From Reichenbachiella faecimaris (GTDB lineage: Bacteria > Bacteroidota > Bacteroidia > Cytophagales > Cyclobacteriaceae), in contig NZ_FWYF01000004.1 of the NCBI RefSeq assembly GCF_900176375.1, positions 124,001 to 188,000 of the forward strand: a DNA stretch of 64,000 nt. Direction: 5' to 3'. Positions 31,738 to 40,743 of this stretch are shown here, in pieces. Below the pieces are notes generated by a model that worked only from the letters and a program-made list of their open reading frames with translations, was not told the origin of the DNA and ran no database searches. A program made the position numbers and the translations under genes. Within the stretch, counting starts at the first letter, position 1, and every line of letters starts with the position of its first letter.

Positions 31738-33045
31738 TCAATATTGTAGTGCCCAGACCTCATCTCCATACTGACCTTTGAAGCTATTGAGCTGGCTGGC
31801 AGCATCTCCATAACTTGAATAGTCAGCAATCGACACTCTGAAGCGCTTAGATTTGCCGTAAGGATGGATGATTTTCACTCCACTACCTTGCCCGCTCAGC
31901 TTGGTAGCATAATCCATGGCTAAATCTTCATCTATAAAACTACCAATGATCACATAGGATCTTGAGCTTCTTTCAGTCACTCTAACAATCTCTCCTGGCT
32001 GTGCCATAGCAGCTTTTGGTTTTGTTTGAGTTATGGCAGGCTTCTTCTCAATTGGAGCAGGCTTCTGCTCGACGTTATCTGCACTTGCCTCTTGCTTAGC
32101 TTCTGGTTTCTTAGCTGCAGGTTTCTTCACTCGTTTCCTTGGCACCTCTTTCTTTGCCACTTCCTTAGGTCCATCACTCAAAGAAAAGTAGTAAAAGGCG
32201 CCACCAATAACGGAAATAATTAAAACACCAATAATGATGACCTTAGCAAAGCCCCCAGAGGATTCTTCATAAGAATACGGCTTGTAATTAGGCGGTAGAG
32301 ATGGAGTGTCAGATTCTTCAAAGTCAGGCTTTTCATCCTCGAAAGACATGCTATCTGTAGCAAATATAGATCCATCATCATCTGCAGAATCTGCTGCAAA
32401 AAGAGAAGAACCTCCACTATCAGCGCCAAAATCATCGTCTGATCCACTTTCCGTACCGGCATCAGAAGATTCATCTTCTTCATCCAGAATACCCAAAGCG
32501 GCTAACTGATCAGGGCTATCAATATTTGCGAGCAAGTCGTCGTTATCGTCACTGTGATCAGAGGACAGATCAAGCCCCAAGTCTTCAATAGATGAAGACT
32601 CATCTTCAGCAAGGCTATCGCTGCTTTCTCCCATCAGGTCGTCATAATTTATATCTGCACTGAAGTCTGGTGACAATGGGTCTTCCTCATCATCATCTCC
32701 CAGTCTGTCGGAAATCAATTGGGCACTATCAAGTACATCCTCAACTTCATCAATCCCTTCGTCTAGAACGGAACCTTCTGGCGGATCCAAATCTCCAGGC
32801 TGTAAACCATCAGACTCTTCTGAAGATTCAGGAACGTCGATTTCATCCAAGACGCTCATATCAATGCCTTCCGGCTCGGGAAGTGTTGTTTCTTCGTTTT
32901 GGGTTTCCTCTTCGTCAGAGTCATCCAAATTAAAATCTAATTCCTGCAATTCATCAAACTCCAAATCTGGTAAACCAAAATCCTCGTCTGACTGATTTGA
33001 CTTGTTTTCTTCTTCCGAACCTTCGTTGAGTTTATCGTCGGCCAT
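31738..33045 (-). CDS. SPOR-domain protein with long acidic cytosolic region
   Basis: 435 residues. The first 255 or so are extremely acidic, rich in Asp, Glu and Ser, with a few short hydrophobic patches (LPDLEFDELQELDFNL, ADINYDDLMG). One transmembrane helix (about 270-290, AKVIIIGVLIISVIGGAFYY), a Lys/Pro/Ala linker and a C-terminal SPOR domain (about 360-435, SYVIIGSFIDEDLAMDYATK) follow. SPOR domains bind denuded septal peptidoglycan, so it probably acts at the division site. The acidic tail, on the cytosolic side, may contact a partner. It is transcribed alone and divergently from the lipoprotein at 33203. Confidence 0.85.
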   Translation of the reverse strand: MADDKLNEGSEEENKSNQSDEDFGLPDLEFDELQELDFNLDDSDEEETQNEETTLPEPEGIDMSVLDEIDVPESSEESDGLQPGDLDPPEGSVLDEGIDEVEDVLDSAQLISDRLGDDDEEDPLSPDFSADINYDDLMGESSDSLAEDESSSIEDLGLDLSSDHSDDNDDLLANIDSPDQLAALGILDEEDESSDAGTESGSDDDFGADSGGSSLFAADSADDDGSIFATDSMSFEDEKPDFEESDTPSLPPNYKPYSYEESSGGFAKVIIIGVLIISVIGGAFYYFSLSDGPKEVAKKEVPRKRVKKPAAKKPEAKQEASADNVEQKPAPIEKKPAITQTKPKAAMAQPGEIVRVTERSSRSYVIIGSFIDEDLAMDYATKLSGQGSGVKIIHPYGKSKRFRVSIADYSSYGDAASQLNSFKGQYGDEVWALQY

Positions 33046-33202
33046 ATCTAAGCAATTACCTTATTATTAATATAAACTTATTAAATCACACCTTAAATGT
33101 ATAGAATTATTTTGAAATAACAACTTTATGGTGTCCTTTGTATTTTCCTATAAAATTATCAATAATTCATTCAAAATATTACTTTAATCCAATATATCTG
33201 AA

Positions 33203-33643
33203 ATGCCGACTCTTCATAAATCATTTTCACCAGCCTCATCAATCGGGCTTTTTGACCAACGTCTCCAACCGCATCCATTTTCAAATTTTGTTAAGCGTTT
33301 CTCTGTGCTTGTCATTAGCTTAGTTGTAATTAGTTGCCAGTCAAAAACAGTCAGCTTTGATTCATTTACTACAGAGGCCTGGATATCAGATTCAACTACC
33401 TGTAGAGACTATAGAAATAGCGTTATCCAAGCTATGGAAGGTGAATTTGATAAATTTATCGGAATGAATGAAACCGAGCTCATGATCTATTTGGGACATC
33501 CTGAAAAGACCCTTCTGTACACGAGAGGTCAGAAATTTTTCAGCTATAAGCTATCTTGTGAAGACAGTCTTACTAGAAGCAGAAGCCTACGAGTAAGATT
33601 CAGTGCCTTAGACTATGTCAATGAGGTTTTAATTTTGGATTGA
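33203..33643 (+). CDS. small lipoprotein, SmpA/OmlA-like C-terminal region
   Basis: 146 residues as read from the ATG. A leader helix with lipobox (RFSVLVISLVVISCQS) only begins about residue 31, so the true start may be a later non-ATG codon, such as the GTG within FSV. The mature part has two cysteines (TTCRDYR, KLSCEDS) and FIGMNETELMIYLGHPEKTL, like the small beta-alpha domain of SmpA/OmlA-type proteins. Function is unknown. Its stop lies one base from the convergent DUF4249 gene end. Confidence 0.6.
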   Translation: MPTLHKSFSPASSIGLFDQRLQPHPFSNFVKRFSVLVISLVVISCQSKTVSFDSFTTEAWISDSTTCRDYRNSVIQAMEGEFDKFIGMNETELMIYLGHPEKTLLYTRGQKFFSYKLSCEDSLTRSRSLRVRFSALDYVNEVLILD

Positions 33644-33644
33644 C

Positions 33645-34490
33645 TCAATCTTCAACATTCACCAATTCTACTTCAGAAGCCCCAAAATAGCCCAGCACCA
33701 GTTCCTCTGGATCATTTAGATTAGACATATTGCCGATGATTACTCCGGGTTGTGTTCTTGGACTCAGTGTTGAATTGCTTGTTTGTGCCTTTAGATCATT
33801 GTAATAATCAAAGGCAGACTTAGACATTGACATGTGTTGAAAATAAGCCACATCAAATTCGGTAAACAAAACATTTGCAGCATCAAACCTAAACTTGTTG
33901 CCATTGGTAAATCGATCATCAAAAAGAACTAACTCTTCTGGCTGGTTTCGTAGCTCGTCATTCACATAAACCTTCCAGCGATAGTAGTTTTCCATACTAG
34001 GATCATCATTGATAAAAGCAGTAATAAAAAAATTCTCGTCATTACTATCTATCTCGAACTCTGAAGGGTCAGCAATAAAGTTTACAAAAGCATCTTCTGC
34101 AATTCCCAAATGGGGCATTTCTTCCATAGCAGAAATATAGGTCTGTTCACCATCTATAATTGTCAGTTGATAAAAGTATCCTGGCACCCCCACAAATGAG
34201 GATGGATCAGAGAGATAACTGCCTGTACTTCCTACCTCTTCAAAATCATATCTATTATTCAGGTAATCTGAAACATAGACCTGTGCTCCAGAAATAGCTG
34301 GAAAACCAGATTGGTCAGAATATCCATTGCTTCTAGAAAGCTTAATCTCATAGGATTTGCTCTCATTTGTAATCCAGCCAAAAACCACCAGATTCGTTTT
34401 TCCAGTATCCAGATCTAGATTTATGGGATCTATACACGACAAGAGCACTCCTGTTATAATCAAAGTGATATGGCGACTGAACTTCTTCAA
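33645..34490 (-). CDS. DUF4249-family lipoprotein
   Basis: 281 residues with a lipoprotein leader (MKKFSRHITLIITGVLLSC, Cys19). The body is an Ig-like beta-sandwich followed by DEELVLGYFGASEVELV, fitting the DUF4249 family. In Bacteroidota these genes usually follow a TonB receptor, as here (four-base overlap). The lipoprotein is thought to lie on the outer membrane as the receptor's partner; the ligand is unknown. Confidence 0.8.
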   Translation of the reverse strand: MKKFSRHITLIITGVLLSCIDPINLDLDTGKTNLVVFGWITNESKSYEIKLSRSNGYSDQSGFPAISGAQVYVSDYLNNRYDFEEVGSTGSYLSDPSSFVGVPGYFYQLTIIDGEQTYISAMEEMPHLGIAEDAFVNFIADPSEFEIDSNDENFFITAFINDDPSMENYYRWKVYVNDELRNQPEELVLFDDRFTNGNKFRFDAANVLFTEFDVAYFQHMSMSKSAFDYYNDLKAQTSNSTLSPRTQPGVIIGNMSNLNDPEELVLGYFGASEVELVNVED

Positions 34491-37138
34491 AACTTAAAAT
34501 TATAAGTGACAGACGGGATCATAGTTCCGAGAACTGAAAGCTTCTCTACCACAGAAACCCCTGGCTGGCTTTCGCTCTCACGGAAATAATAAGCTTGGGC
34601 ATTTCTCCTGGCGTATACATTGTAAACAGAAAAGACCCAACTACTTTCTGCACGTCTCTCCTTTCCATTCTTCCTTACTTTCTTCAAATTAAGTGTGGCA
34701 GCAATATCTAAACGATGATAATCGGATAGTCGGTCTTGATTCCTATTTGGATAATGAGGCACCTGCAATCCATCTATCTCGTATTTTGAAGATGGAAATG
34801 AAAATGGCTTACCTGTATAGTATACAAAGCTAGAGGACAATGAAAAATAAGGTGTCAGCTGATAGATACCAGTAATGGCTATATCATGTGTACGATCATA
34901 ATTAGTTGGGAAATATGACCCTCCGTTTATTTTTTCTTCTTCTAAATCCCCATTCACCTGTCTTTCTGACCTAGACAAGGTATAACCCAACCAACCAGTG
35001 AGCTTACCAAACTTTTTCTTCAAATAAACTTCCATTCCAAATGCTCTTTCATTTCCATTTAAAATTTCTGTTTCCACTGATTCATTAAATAAAAGGTCTG
35101 CGCCACTTTTGTAATCCACTACCTGCTGTATTTTTCTGTAGTAAAACTCCAAAGACATGTCCATATCAAACCTTTTCACATATTGATACAAGCCAATGGT
35201 AGTTTGATGAAGTGTAGTAGGCAGTAAATACTGCCCACTAATTTGCCACAGGTCTGAAGAAGAAGGAGACAATGTATTGGACAACAAATGCATATACTGA
35301 ACTGATGCGAAGTGACCCATTTTTACAGACATGTTAGGATTAATCTGATATTTTGCAGAGAGCCTAGGTAAGAAGTTGTAATAAAAGGTCTTTGCGTCTT
35401 TGTCTCCAGCCTGTATGGTATCCACTCTTGTACCATGTGATTTCACTTTTCCCTTTTCATAAACATAGACATCTGATCTTCCAGTGTTTATGAATCCAGA
35501 TAATCGAGCACCTAGTGAAACAGACAAATCTCCAAAATGTCTTTCATTTGACAAATACACGGATGGCTCAATACCCAATTCGTCCTTGATTTTGATTGCG
35601 TTTTCTGAAGAACCAGGGCCTGGCACGCGCTCTCCTGGATTCATAAAATGGCCAATAAGTTCACCGCCATACTCAAAAATGTTTTTGGGACTATAATAGG
35701 AAGCCATATCAAATTTTGTCACCAAATCAGTAACTCTGGATGTTCCAACAAAATCAGCAGATTCACTCTCTTCTATTACTCGGTATTCGTATTGACTAAA
35801 GTAAGTCGTGAGATTCATAAAGTGTTTCGATCTGTGAATCTTATTCCAGCGAACGGTGAGCACTCTATTTCCCCACTTCTGTAGCGCATCAATTCCAAAC
35901 TGATTAGCATCTGAACCAAAATACCCCGAAAAGTATATTTTATTCTTATTGTTCAAATTGAATTTGATCTTAGTATTAATGTCTTGAAAGCTCACTCGGC
36001 TATTTGCCAATGTTGGGCTTCTGCTATTTCGTAGAATCAAATCCCAAAAGGTACTTCTCGCGGATAGCAAATAATTGGCATTGCCTTTCATGATGGGACC
36101 CTCGAACATAATTCTGCTGGTGATAAGTCCTAGCCCCCCAGATAGATGAAATTCATTTTCATTTCCTTCTTTTTGTCTGATGTGCATGACTGACGAAGTT
36201 CTCCCACCATATTTGGCTGGCAGGTCTCCTTTTAATATCTCCACATCTTTCACTGCATCAGGGTTAAATACAGATACTAACCCAAAAAAATGATTAGAAT
36301 TATAGATAACTGCTTCGTCTAGCATGATCAGGTTGGCATCAGAATTACTCCCTCTTACATTCACACCAGACACACCCTCACCAACATTTGAAATACCAGG
36401 CAGCAATAATGAACTCTGAAACACATCCACTTCCGCAATGTGTGGGATCTGGCTTGCCATTTCCATATCCAATTTATTCGAGCTTAGTAAGACATTTTGA
36501 GCTTTGATATCAAAAAGTTCTTGCTCCTCTATCACGACATTGTCCAACTTGACAGAATTTTCAATCAATTGAAAATTGAACTGAAAGTCTTTATTTAACT
36601 CTATAGAATAGGTCAGGGTATGGTACCCTATGAAGGAAACCAGTAAATTGTATTTTCCTTTGGGTAAAGTAAAAGCGTAGAAACCATACCCGTTAGTAGC
36701 CAATCCAGTTTCAATATTTTGGATGTAAACCGTCGCTCCAATGAGCGCTTCGCCAGAAGAAGCGTCTTCTACCAGACCACTTATTGAATATCTGTACTCA
36801 CTTTCAGGACGGTCATAATACCTGATCATCAATTGCCCATTTAAGTAAGCATAGTCCAGGTTTTCATTTTTGCAAATGCGAGACAGAATGTCTTTGACGT
36901 CTGTTTCCTTCAGGTTACCAAACGTAATCTCTTTTTTAAGTGGGATGATATTATCGTGATAGGCCACGCTCACACCTTGCTGAGGAAGGAGAGACTCTAG
37001 CAAATCCTGCGTTTTATACTTCTTTTTATATAGGATTACCTTCCTATCCAGTACAGTGTCCTGAGCGGTCAGTTCTGATAAGAATATCAGTAATGCCAAC
37101 AAGGAAAATAAATATTTTCTTACAATGACGTAATCCAA
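34487..37138 (-). CDS. TonB-dependent receptor with STN and carboxypeptidase-regulatory domains (FecA-like)
   Basis: 883 residues: signal peptide (about 1-25), STN domain (about 35-110, QDLLESLLPQQGVSVAYHDN) typical of receptors that signal to FecR, carboxypeptidase-regulatory domain (about 115-205, YSISGLVEDASSGEALIGAT), plug (about 210-330, VNVRGSNSDANLIMLDEAVI) and a 22-strand barrel ending SVTYNFKF. It imports an unknown ligand through the outer membrane. FecR and an ECF sigma gene lie just upstream and DUF4249 overlaps downstream, so surface signalling is likely. A terminator lies between it and fecR. Confidence 0.9.
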   Translation of the reverse strand: MDYVIVRKYLFSLLALLIFLSELTAQDTVLDRKVILYKKKYKTQDLLESLLPQQGVSVAYHDNIIPLKKEITFGNLKETDVKDILSRICKNENLDYAYLNGQLMIRYYDRPESEYRYSISGLVEDASSGEALIGATVYIQNIETGLATNGYGFYAFTLPKGKYNLLVSFIGYHTLTYSIELNKDFQFNFQLIENSVKLDNVVIEEQELFDIKAQNVLLSSNKLDMEMASQIPHIAEVDVFQSSLLLPGISNVGEGVSGVNVRGSNSDANLIMLDEAVIYNSNHFFGLVSVFNPDAVKDVEILKGDLPAKYGGRTSSVMHIRQKEGNENEFHLSGGLGLITSRIMFEGPIMKGNANYLLSARSTFWDLILRNSRSPTLANSRVSFQDINTKIKFNLNNKNKIYFSGYFGSDANQFGIDALQKWGNRVLTVRWNKIHRSKHFMNLTTYFSQYEYRVIEESESADFVGTSRVTDLVTKFDMASYYSPKNIFEYGGELIGHFMNPGERVPGPGSSENAIKIKDELGIEPSVYLSNERHFGDLSVSLGARLSGFINTGRSDVYVYEKGKVKSHGTRVDTIQAGDKDAKTFYYNFLPRLSAKYQINPNMSVKMGHFASVQYMHLLSNTLSPSSSDLWQISGQYLLPTTLHQTTIGLYQYVKRFDMDMSLEFYYRKIQQVVDYKSGADLLFNESVETEILNGNERAFGMEVYLKKKFGKLTGWLGYTLSRSERQVNGDLEEEKINGGSYFPTNYDRTHDIAITGIYQLTPYFSLSSSFVYYTGKPFSFPSSKYEIDGLQVPHYPNRNQDRLSDYHRLDIAATLNLKKVRKNGKERRAESSWVFSVYNVYARRNAQAYYFRESESQPGVSVVEKLSVLGTMIPSVTYNFKF

Positions 37139-37210
37139 GCTTTCCTATTAGATATGTGCAATTCTACGTCAAATTTAGACATTGCGTTTTAAGGGAAGTA
37201 TAGATTGAAT

Positions 37211-37245
37211 AAAAAAACCCTTCTCGATAGGTATCGGGAAGGGTT
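37211..37245 (-). terminator. terminator of the sigma-FecR transcript
   Basis: AACCCTTCTCGAT (37216-37228) pairs with ATCGGGAAGGGTT (37233-37245); the single T-G position is a wobble pair. Seven U follow on the minus strand. It lies 27 bases past the fecR stop and 73 before the receptor start. Confidence 0.88.
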
Positions 37246-37271
37246 GGTCCTTTGTAATTCGAGTATCTTTA

Positions 37272-38225
37272 TTAACAGCCTGGGCCTGTTAATTTGATCG
37301 TTTTGCCTTTTTTCTCATTTTTAATATTGGCAATAGCCTCTAAGGTATCCAGAATTTCATCTAGTTCCTTATTCTCAAAAGAAGACGTAATCAAACAGTT
37401 TTTTATAGCGTCGTCCACCTTGATTTTAACATCAAAGTGTTGGCTCAATTTTTCAACTACTACAGACAATGGAGAACTTTTGAAAACAAAATCCTTCGTC
37501 ATCCACGAAGAGGCATTTTCATCAAATCCTTCATTTTTAATCAATTGATTAGACTTGTAAGTAGCCTGTGTACCTTTTTCCAGTACAACTTTTATCTCGT
37601 CATTGTCAATAAGTTCAAAGGCAACAATTCCGCTAGTCACATTGATATTAGAATAATTGGTTCTTGATATAAAATCAAATGACGTTCCTAAAACCTCCAC
37701 AGCAGTCTGTTCTCCCAAAATTCTGAAGGGTCGTTGTGGGTCTTTGGCAACCTCAAAATATGCTTGCCCTACAAGTTCAACTACTCTTTCATCCCCACTT
37801 AATTTCTGAGGGTAAGAAAAAACAGAGTTTTCATTCAACCAAACAACAGTGCCGTCGGCCAACTCAATTTTTTTAATCTCATTATCTGAGGTGCGTGCTA
37901 CGTGTAAATCGTCTTGATTCTGGTATTGAAAAGCAATCAAGCCCAATCCAACAACTAAGGTGATCATAACTGCTATTCGATAAAGCATTGATTTTCCAGA
38001 AGTATTTGATTGATCAATTGCCGAAATAACTGTATTCCAAGCGCTATCTACGTCAGGAGTAAAGTTTGATGTGTTGAGTTCTGACGAGAGGTAAATCTTC
38101 TCGATCTCATTGAATACCTGTTGGTTTGCATCAGATTGAGCCACCCATTGCTCCACCTGAAGTTGCTCGTTTTCACTGAGCTCACCTTTTATATAGGCCA
38201 ATATTTTAAATTCCAATTCTTGCAT
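37272..38225 (-). CDS. FecR-family anti-sigma/signal-transfer protein
   Basis: 317 residues: cytosolic N-domain (about 1-75) with the conserved WNTVISAID, a helix (about 83-100, IAVMITLVVGLGLIAFQYQ), the FecR beta-helix domain (about 115-215, IELADGTVVWLNENSVFSYP, GQAYFEVAKDPQRPF) and a C-terminal DUF4974 domain (about 240-310, FVFKSSPLSVVVEKLSQHFD). It ends in an unusual TGPGC. FecR relays the receptor's signal to the ECF sigma factor encoded 55 bases upstream. Confidence 0.93.
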   Translation of the reverse strand: MQELEFKILAYIKGELSENEQLQVEQWVAQSDANQQVFNEIEKIYLSSELNTSNFTPDVDSAWNTVISAIDQSNTSGKSMLYRIAVMITLVVGLGLIAFQYQNQDDLHVARTSDNEIKKIELADGTVVWLNENSVFSYPQKLSGDERVVELVGQAYFEVAKDPQRPFRILGEQTAVEVLGTSFDFISRTNYSNINVTSGIVAFELIDNDEIKVVLEKGTQATYKSNQLIKNEGFDENASSWMTKDFVFKSSPLSVVVEKLSQHFDVKIKVDDAIKNCLITSSFENKELDEILDTLEAIANIKNEKKGKTIKLTGPGC

Positions 38226-38280
38226 TTTAGTCGTCGTTCAATGATATGTCAAACAAATCATTTCTTCCCCCCATAAAAAA

Positions 38281-38862
38281 TCAAAAAATATTCATCAAAA
38301 GAAGCAACATTATTTTATCCCAAATTGGGTTGAGATTTTCCCTTAGTTTTTTCAAGGCCAGGCCTATTTGATTTTCCACAGTTTTCACGGATATATCTAG
38401 TTCCTCGGCAATTTCTCTATACGTCATTCCTGCATTTCTACTAAGATTAAATATAATCCTGCACTTGTTCGGAAGTGACTCTATCGCACTATGGACATAC
38501 TCCCTGAGTTCGTCCATAATCATCTCCTGTTCGCGACTGTCCTCTTCTATAAAACCCAGCCCATCCAAATCCACTTTCTTTTGTTCCTTTGGCAATTGAA
38601 GTTTCAGGTAATTGAAAGATCTGTTTCGAATAGCAGTAAACAAATAGGACTTGATAGATGACGTAATGGTAAGATTGGCTCGACGTTCCCAAATATTGAT
38701 AAAGACTTCTTGCACTACCTCTTCAGCCACCTGCTCGTCTCGTACGTATTTCGCACAAAACTTGCATAGATCGGAATAGTAGGTCCTGAAAATTTGCTCA
38801 AAAGCACCCCTGTCATGGTTGGACAGGCGCTGGATTAATTCGTCTTCGTCAGATATATGCAC
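38281..38862 (-). CDS. ECF sigma factor of the FecI type
   Basis: 193 residues, sigma-70 regions 2 and 4 only: YYSDLCKFCAKYVRDEQVAE with EEVVQEVFINIWERR, and SLPNKCRIIFNLSRNAGMTY with REIAEELDISVKTVENQIGL. The gene order sigma, FecR, receptor is the classic surface-signalling arrangement, and it should transcribe the receptor operon. A Leu/Met-rich end (WDKIMLLLLMNIF) is typical of the Bacteroidota group. Confidence 0.92.
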   Translation of the reverse strand: MHISDEDELIQRLSNHDRGAFEQIFRTYYSDLCKFCAKYVRDEQVAEEVVQEVFINIWERRANLTITSSIKSYLFTAIRNRSFNYLKLQLPKEQKKVDLDGLGFIEEDSREQEMIMDELREYVHSAIESLPNKCRIIFNLSRNAGMTYREIAEELDISVKTVENQIGLALKKLRENLNPIWDKIMLLLLMNIF

Positions 38863-38927
38863 TTCACTTGTTTAGGTATTTTGGGCAAATGTAGTAGAAA
38901 TACTAAACCCTACAATAACTGATGAGG

Positions 38928-40019
38928 CTATCGTAAAGAGCCAAGGATATAATCTCTGAAGACCAAGGGTGCAGAAAGTGAAAAATTGCCTTCTATCTGG
39001 ACACCAGTGACTGCAACTACAAGCTCAAGATGAGGGACAATATACAGCCTTTCATTGCCTATCCCTCCCGCGAAAAAGGTATCGTTCTCAGATAAAAAAG
39101 ATAGAAAAAAATTATCTTCAGCATAACGCCACCACATCCATCCAAAATCGTTATTGAAATCTACATGTGTCTGAATCGCGGACGAGGACTCTACGTAATT
39201 TTGATCAAGAACTTGCCTTCCAAACCAATCACCCTTTTCTAAATAGAGGTACCCAATTTTTGTCAAATCCAAAGTAGTCATAGAGATACCCCATGCGACA
39301 TTTTCATTATCACCTATTCTCTCTATCTCTACGTCTTTGACATCTATGGTATTTAATGCCTCCTTTACCATGAAGTTTTTAAAACTGTCTCCATATACAT
39401 TTTCTATAGCCGCAGCTATCAGCATAGCCATTGCGCTATTGAAAGAATACCTTGTACCTGGCAGAGCCTCTAGTGGTTTAGACAGTAGATATTCCACCCA
39501 ATCCTCACTTTGAATTATATAATCAGTATCACTCAACAGGTCATCAAAGCCTCCAGAGAACTCTCTCCAACTTAGTCCACTTTTCATGGCCATCAGATGC
39601 TCGAACGTAATGTTCTTTTTGATTGGGGAATCTTCAAATTCCTGCGCATACTCAGGGATATACTTGAATAAAGAATCATCTACTGAAGCAATCAACCCCA
39701 GATCAATAGCCCTACCCAATGCCGCATTGACCAAGGAACTACTTATACCACTCAATCCAAATAATGATCGTCTATCAGTGCCATTATAATACTTTTCGAA
39801 TACTAAATGCCCTTCTTTCACAATGACAATTGAAGATATGCCACTATTGGGGCTTATAGAAATTACTGAATCCATAGTGAGAAGCAGTTCCTCATTCATT
39901 CCAAAATCTGAGGGCATGGCAACTGGCCAAACATTCTGATCAGATGGCACGGGTTCGTTGTAGAAACAACCCATTGTTCCAAGTCCAATTAAGATCACTA
40001 TGATAATACTTTGCTTCAT
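38928..40019 (-). CDS. serine-hydrolase-fold (beta-lactamase family) lipoprotein with degenerate active site
   Basis: The start is the ATG at 40017-40019, which gives a lipoprotein leader (MKQSIIIVILIGLGTMGC, Cys18) and an ATGA overlap with the upstream gene. The 363-residue protein has the class C beta-lactamase/esterase fold: GHLVFEKYYNG, TFEHLMAMKSGLSW, LEALPGTR, FAGGIGNERLYIVP. The usual SxxK nucleophile motif reads S90-G-I-S93, so the lysine is missing. The YxN region reads RYSFNS, with Phe193 where the Tyr normally stands. It is therefore probably not a standard serine hydrolase; a binding role or altered chemistry is possible. It lies between an outer-membrane protein gene and the ECF sigma gene. 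Confidence 0.75.
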   Translation of the reverse strand: MKQSIIIVILIGLGTMGCFYNEPVPSDQNVWPVAMPSDFGMNEELLLTMDSVISISPNSGISSIVIVKEGHLVFEKYYNGTDRRSLFGLSGISSSLVNAALGRAIDLGLIASVDDSLFKYIPEYAQEFEDSPIKKNITFEHLMAMKSGLSWREFSGGFDDLLSDTDYIIQSEDWVEYLLSKPLEALPGTRYSFNSAMAMLIAAAIENVYGDSFKNFMVKEALNTIDVKDVEIERIGDNENVAWGISMTTLDLTKIGYLYLEKGDWFGRQVLDQNYVESSSAIQTHVDFNNDFGWMWWRYAEDNFFLSFLSENDTFFAGGIGNERLYIVPHLELVVAVTGVQIEGNFSLSAPLVFRDYILGSLR

Positions 40020-40630
40020 TTGAACTTTCCAACTTTTAGAGCCATTCCAAAATACCACCCCTTAAAATCGTCATTATTCAATCCAGTGATATCCAATCCA
40101 TTCATCCAACGATGCCCAATAAAAGCATTAATCACGAGGAAGTTAGTTATTAGGTAATCTATACTTGCCTGTAAGTGGATCATTTGAAACTTATTGGCAA
40201 GGAATGGGCTACCTCTTTCGAGTTGAATCCATTTCACTTCCCCTAGCCCCAATTTTGATTCTACATTAAACGCTACTTTGGTATCCAAATGGATTCGATA
40301 ACCCAACAGCACACCTGCGTGCTTATAGTTCATCTGAAATGTATTCGGAAATATCAGCTGCTCACGATAACTGTTGTTTGTATAGCTCATTCCATAAAAA
40401 CCCAATTGCAAGTGTTTCTTAAGTATTACAGCTGTCTGCAGCCCAAAGCTATTAGTTTGGCCTGGTGACACGGGCGCTCGCTCAAATACTCCTGCTATGT
40501 ACCCTCCTATTTTGAGTGGCTTACGTAGCTTTTCTTTATGCAATGAATCTATTTGAGCAAGTGCACTCCTGTCCATCACAAAAATTAGAACTAATAAAAA
40601 AATAAGCTGATAAACCTTCATGGGTATCAT
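40016..40630 (-). CDS. outer-membrane protein of unknown function
   Basis: 204 residues with a signal peptide (MKVYQLIFLLVLIFVMDRSALAQ, from Met4; Met1 is an alternative three codons earlier). The mature part has alternating aromatic strands (HLQLGFYGMSYTNNSY, AGVLLGYRIHL, WYFGMALKVG), suggesting a small beta-barrel. No family is recognised. The stop overlaps the start of the serine-hydrolase-like gene, so the two are coupled. It follows the terminator of the TonB receptor gene. Confidence 0.55.
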   Translation of the reverse strand: MIPMKVYQLIFLLVLIFVMDRSALAQIDSLHKEKLRKPLKIGGYIAGVFERAPVSPGQTNSFGLQTAVILKKHLQLGFYGMSYTNNSYREQLIFPNTFQMNYKHAGVLLGYRIHLDTKVAFNVESKLGLGEVKWIQLERGSPFLANKFQMIHLQASIDYLITNFLVINAFIGHRWMNGLDITGLNNDDFKGWYFGMALKVGKFK

Positions 40631-40690
40631 TTATGGATTTAAACAACTAAGCTTGATTAATTGCCTATTGAAATATAAAGTAATTTGAAC

Positions 40691-40718
40691 AAAAAAAGGC
40701 TCACCATAAGGTGAGCCT
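40691..40718 (-). terminator. terminator of the TonB receptor gene
   Basis: AGGCTCACC (40697-40705) and GGTGAGCCT (40710-40718) form a perfect nine-pair stem with a four-base loop, followed by seven U on the minus strand. It lies 26 bases past the receptor stop at 40744. Confidence 0.92.
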
Positions 40719-40743
40719 CTCAGTTCTCAAATAAAGTTATTAC

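Noticed and set aside
32670-32933. Plus-strand frame inside the SPOR gene
   Set aside because: Mirror of the Asp/Glu-rich acidic region; low-complexity product without features.
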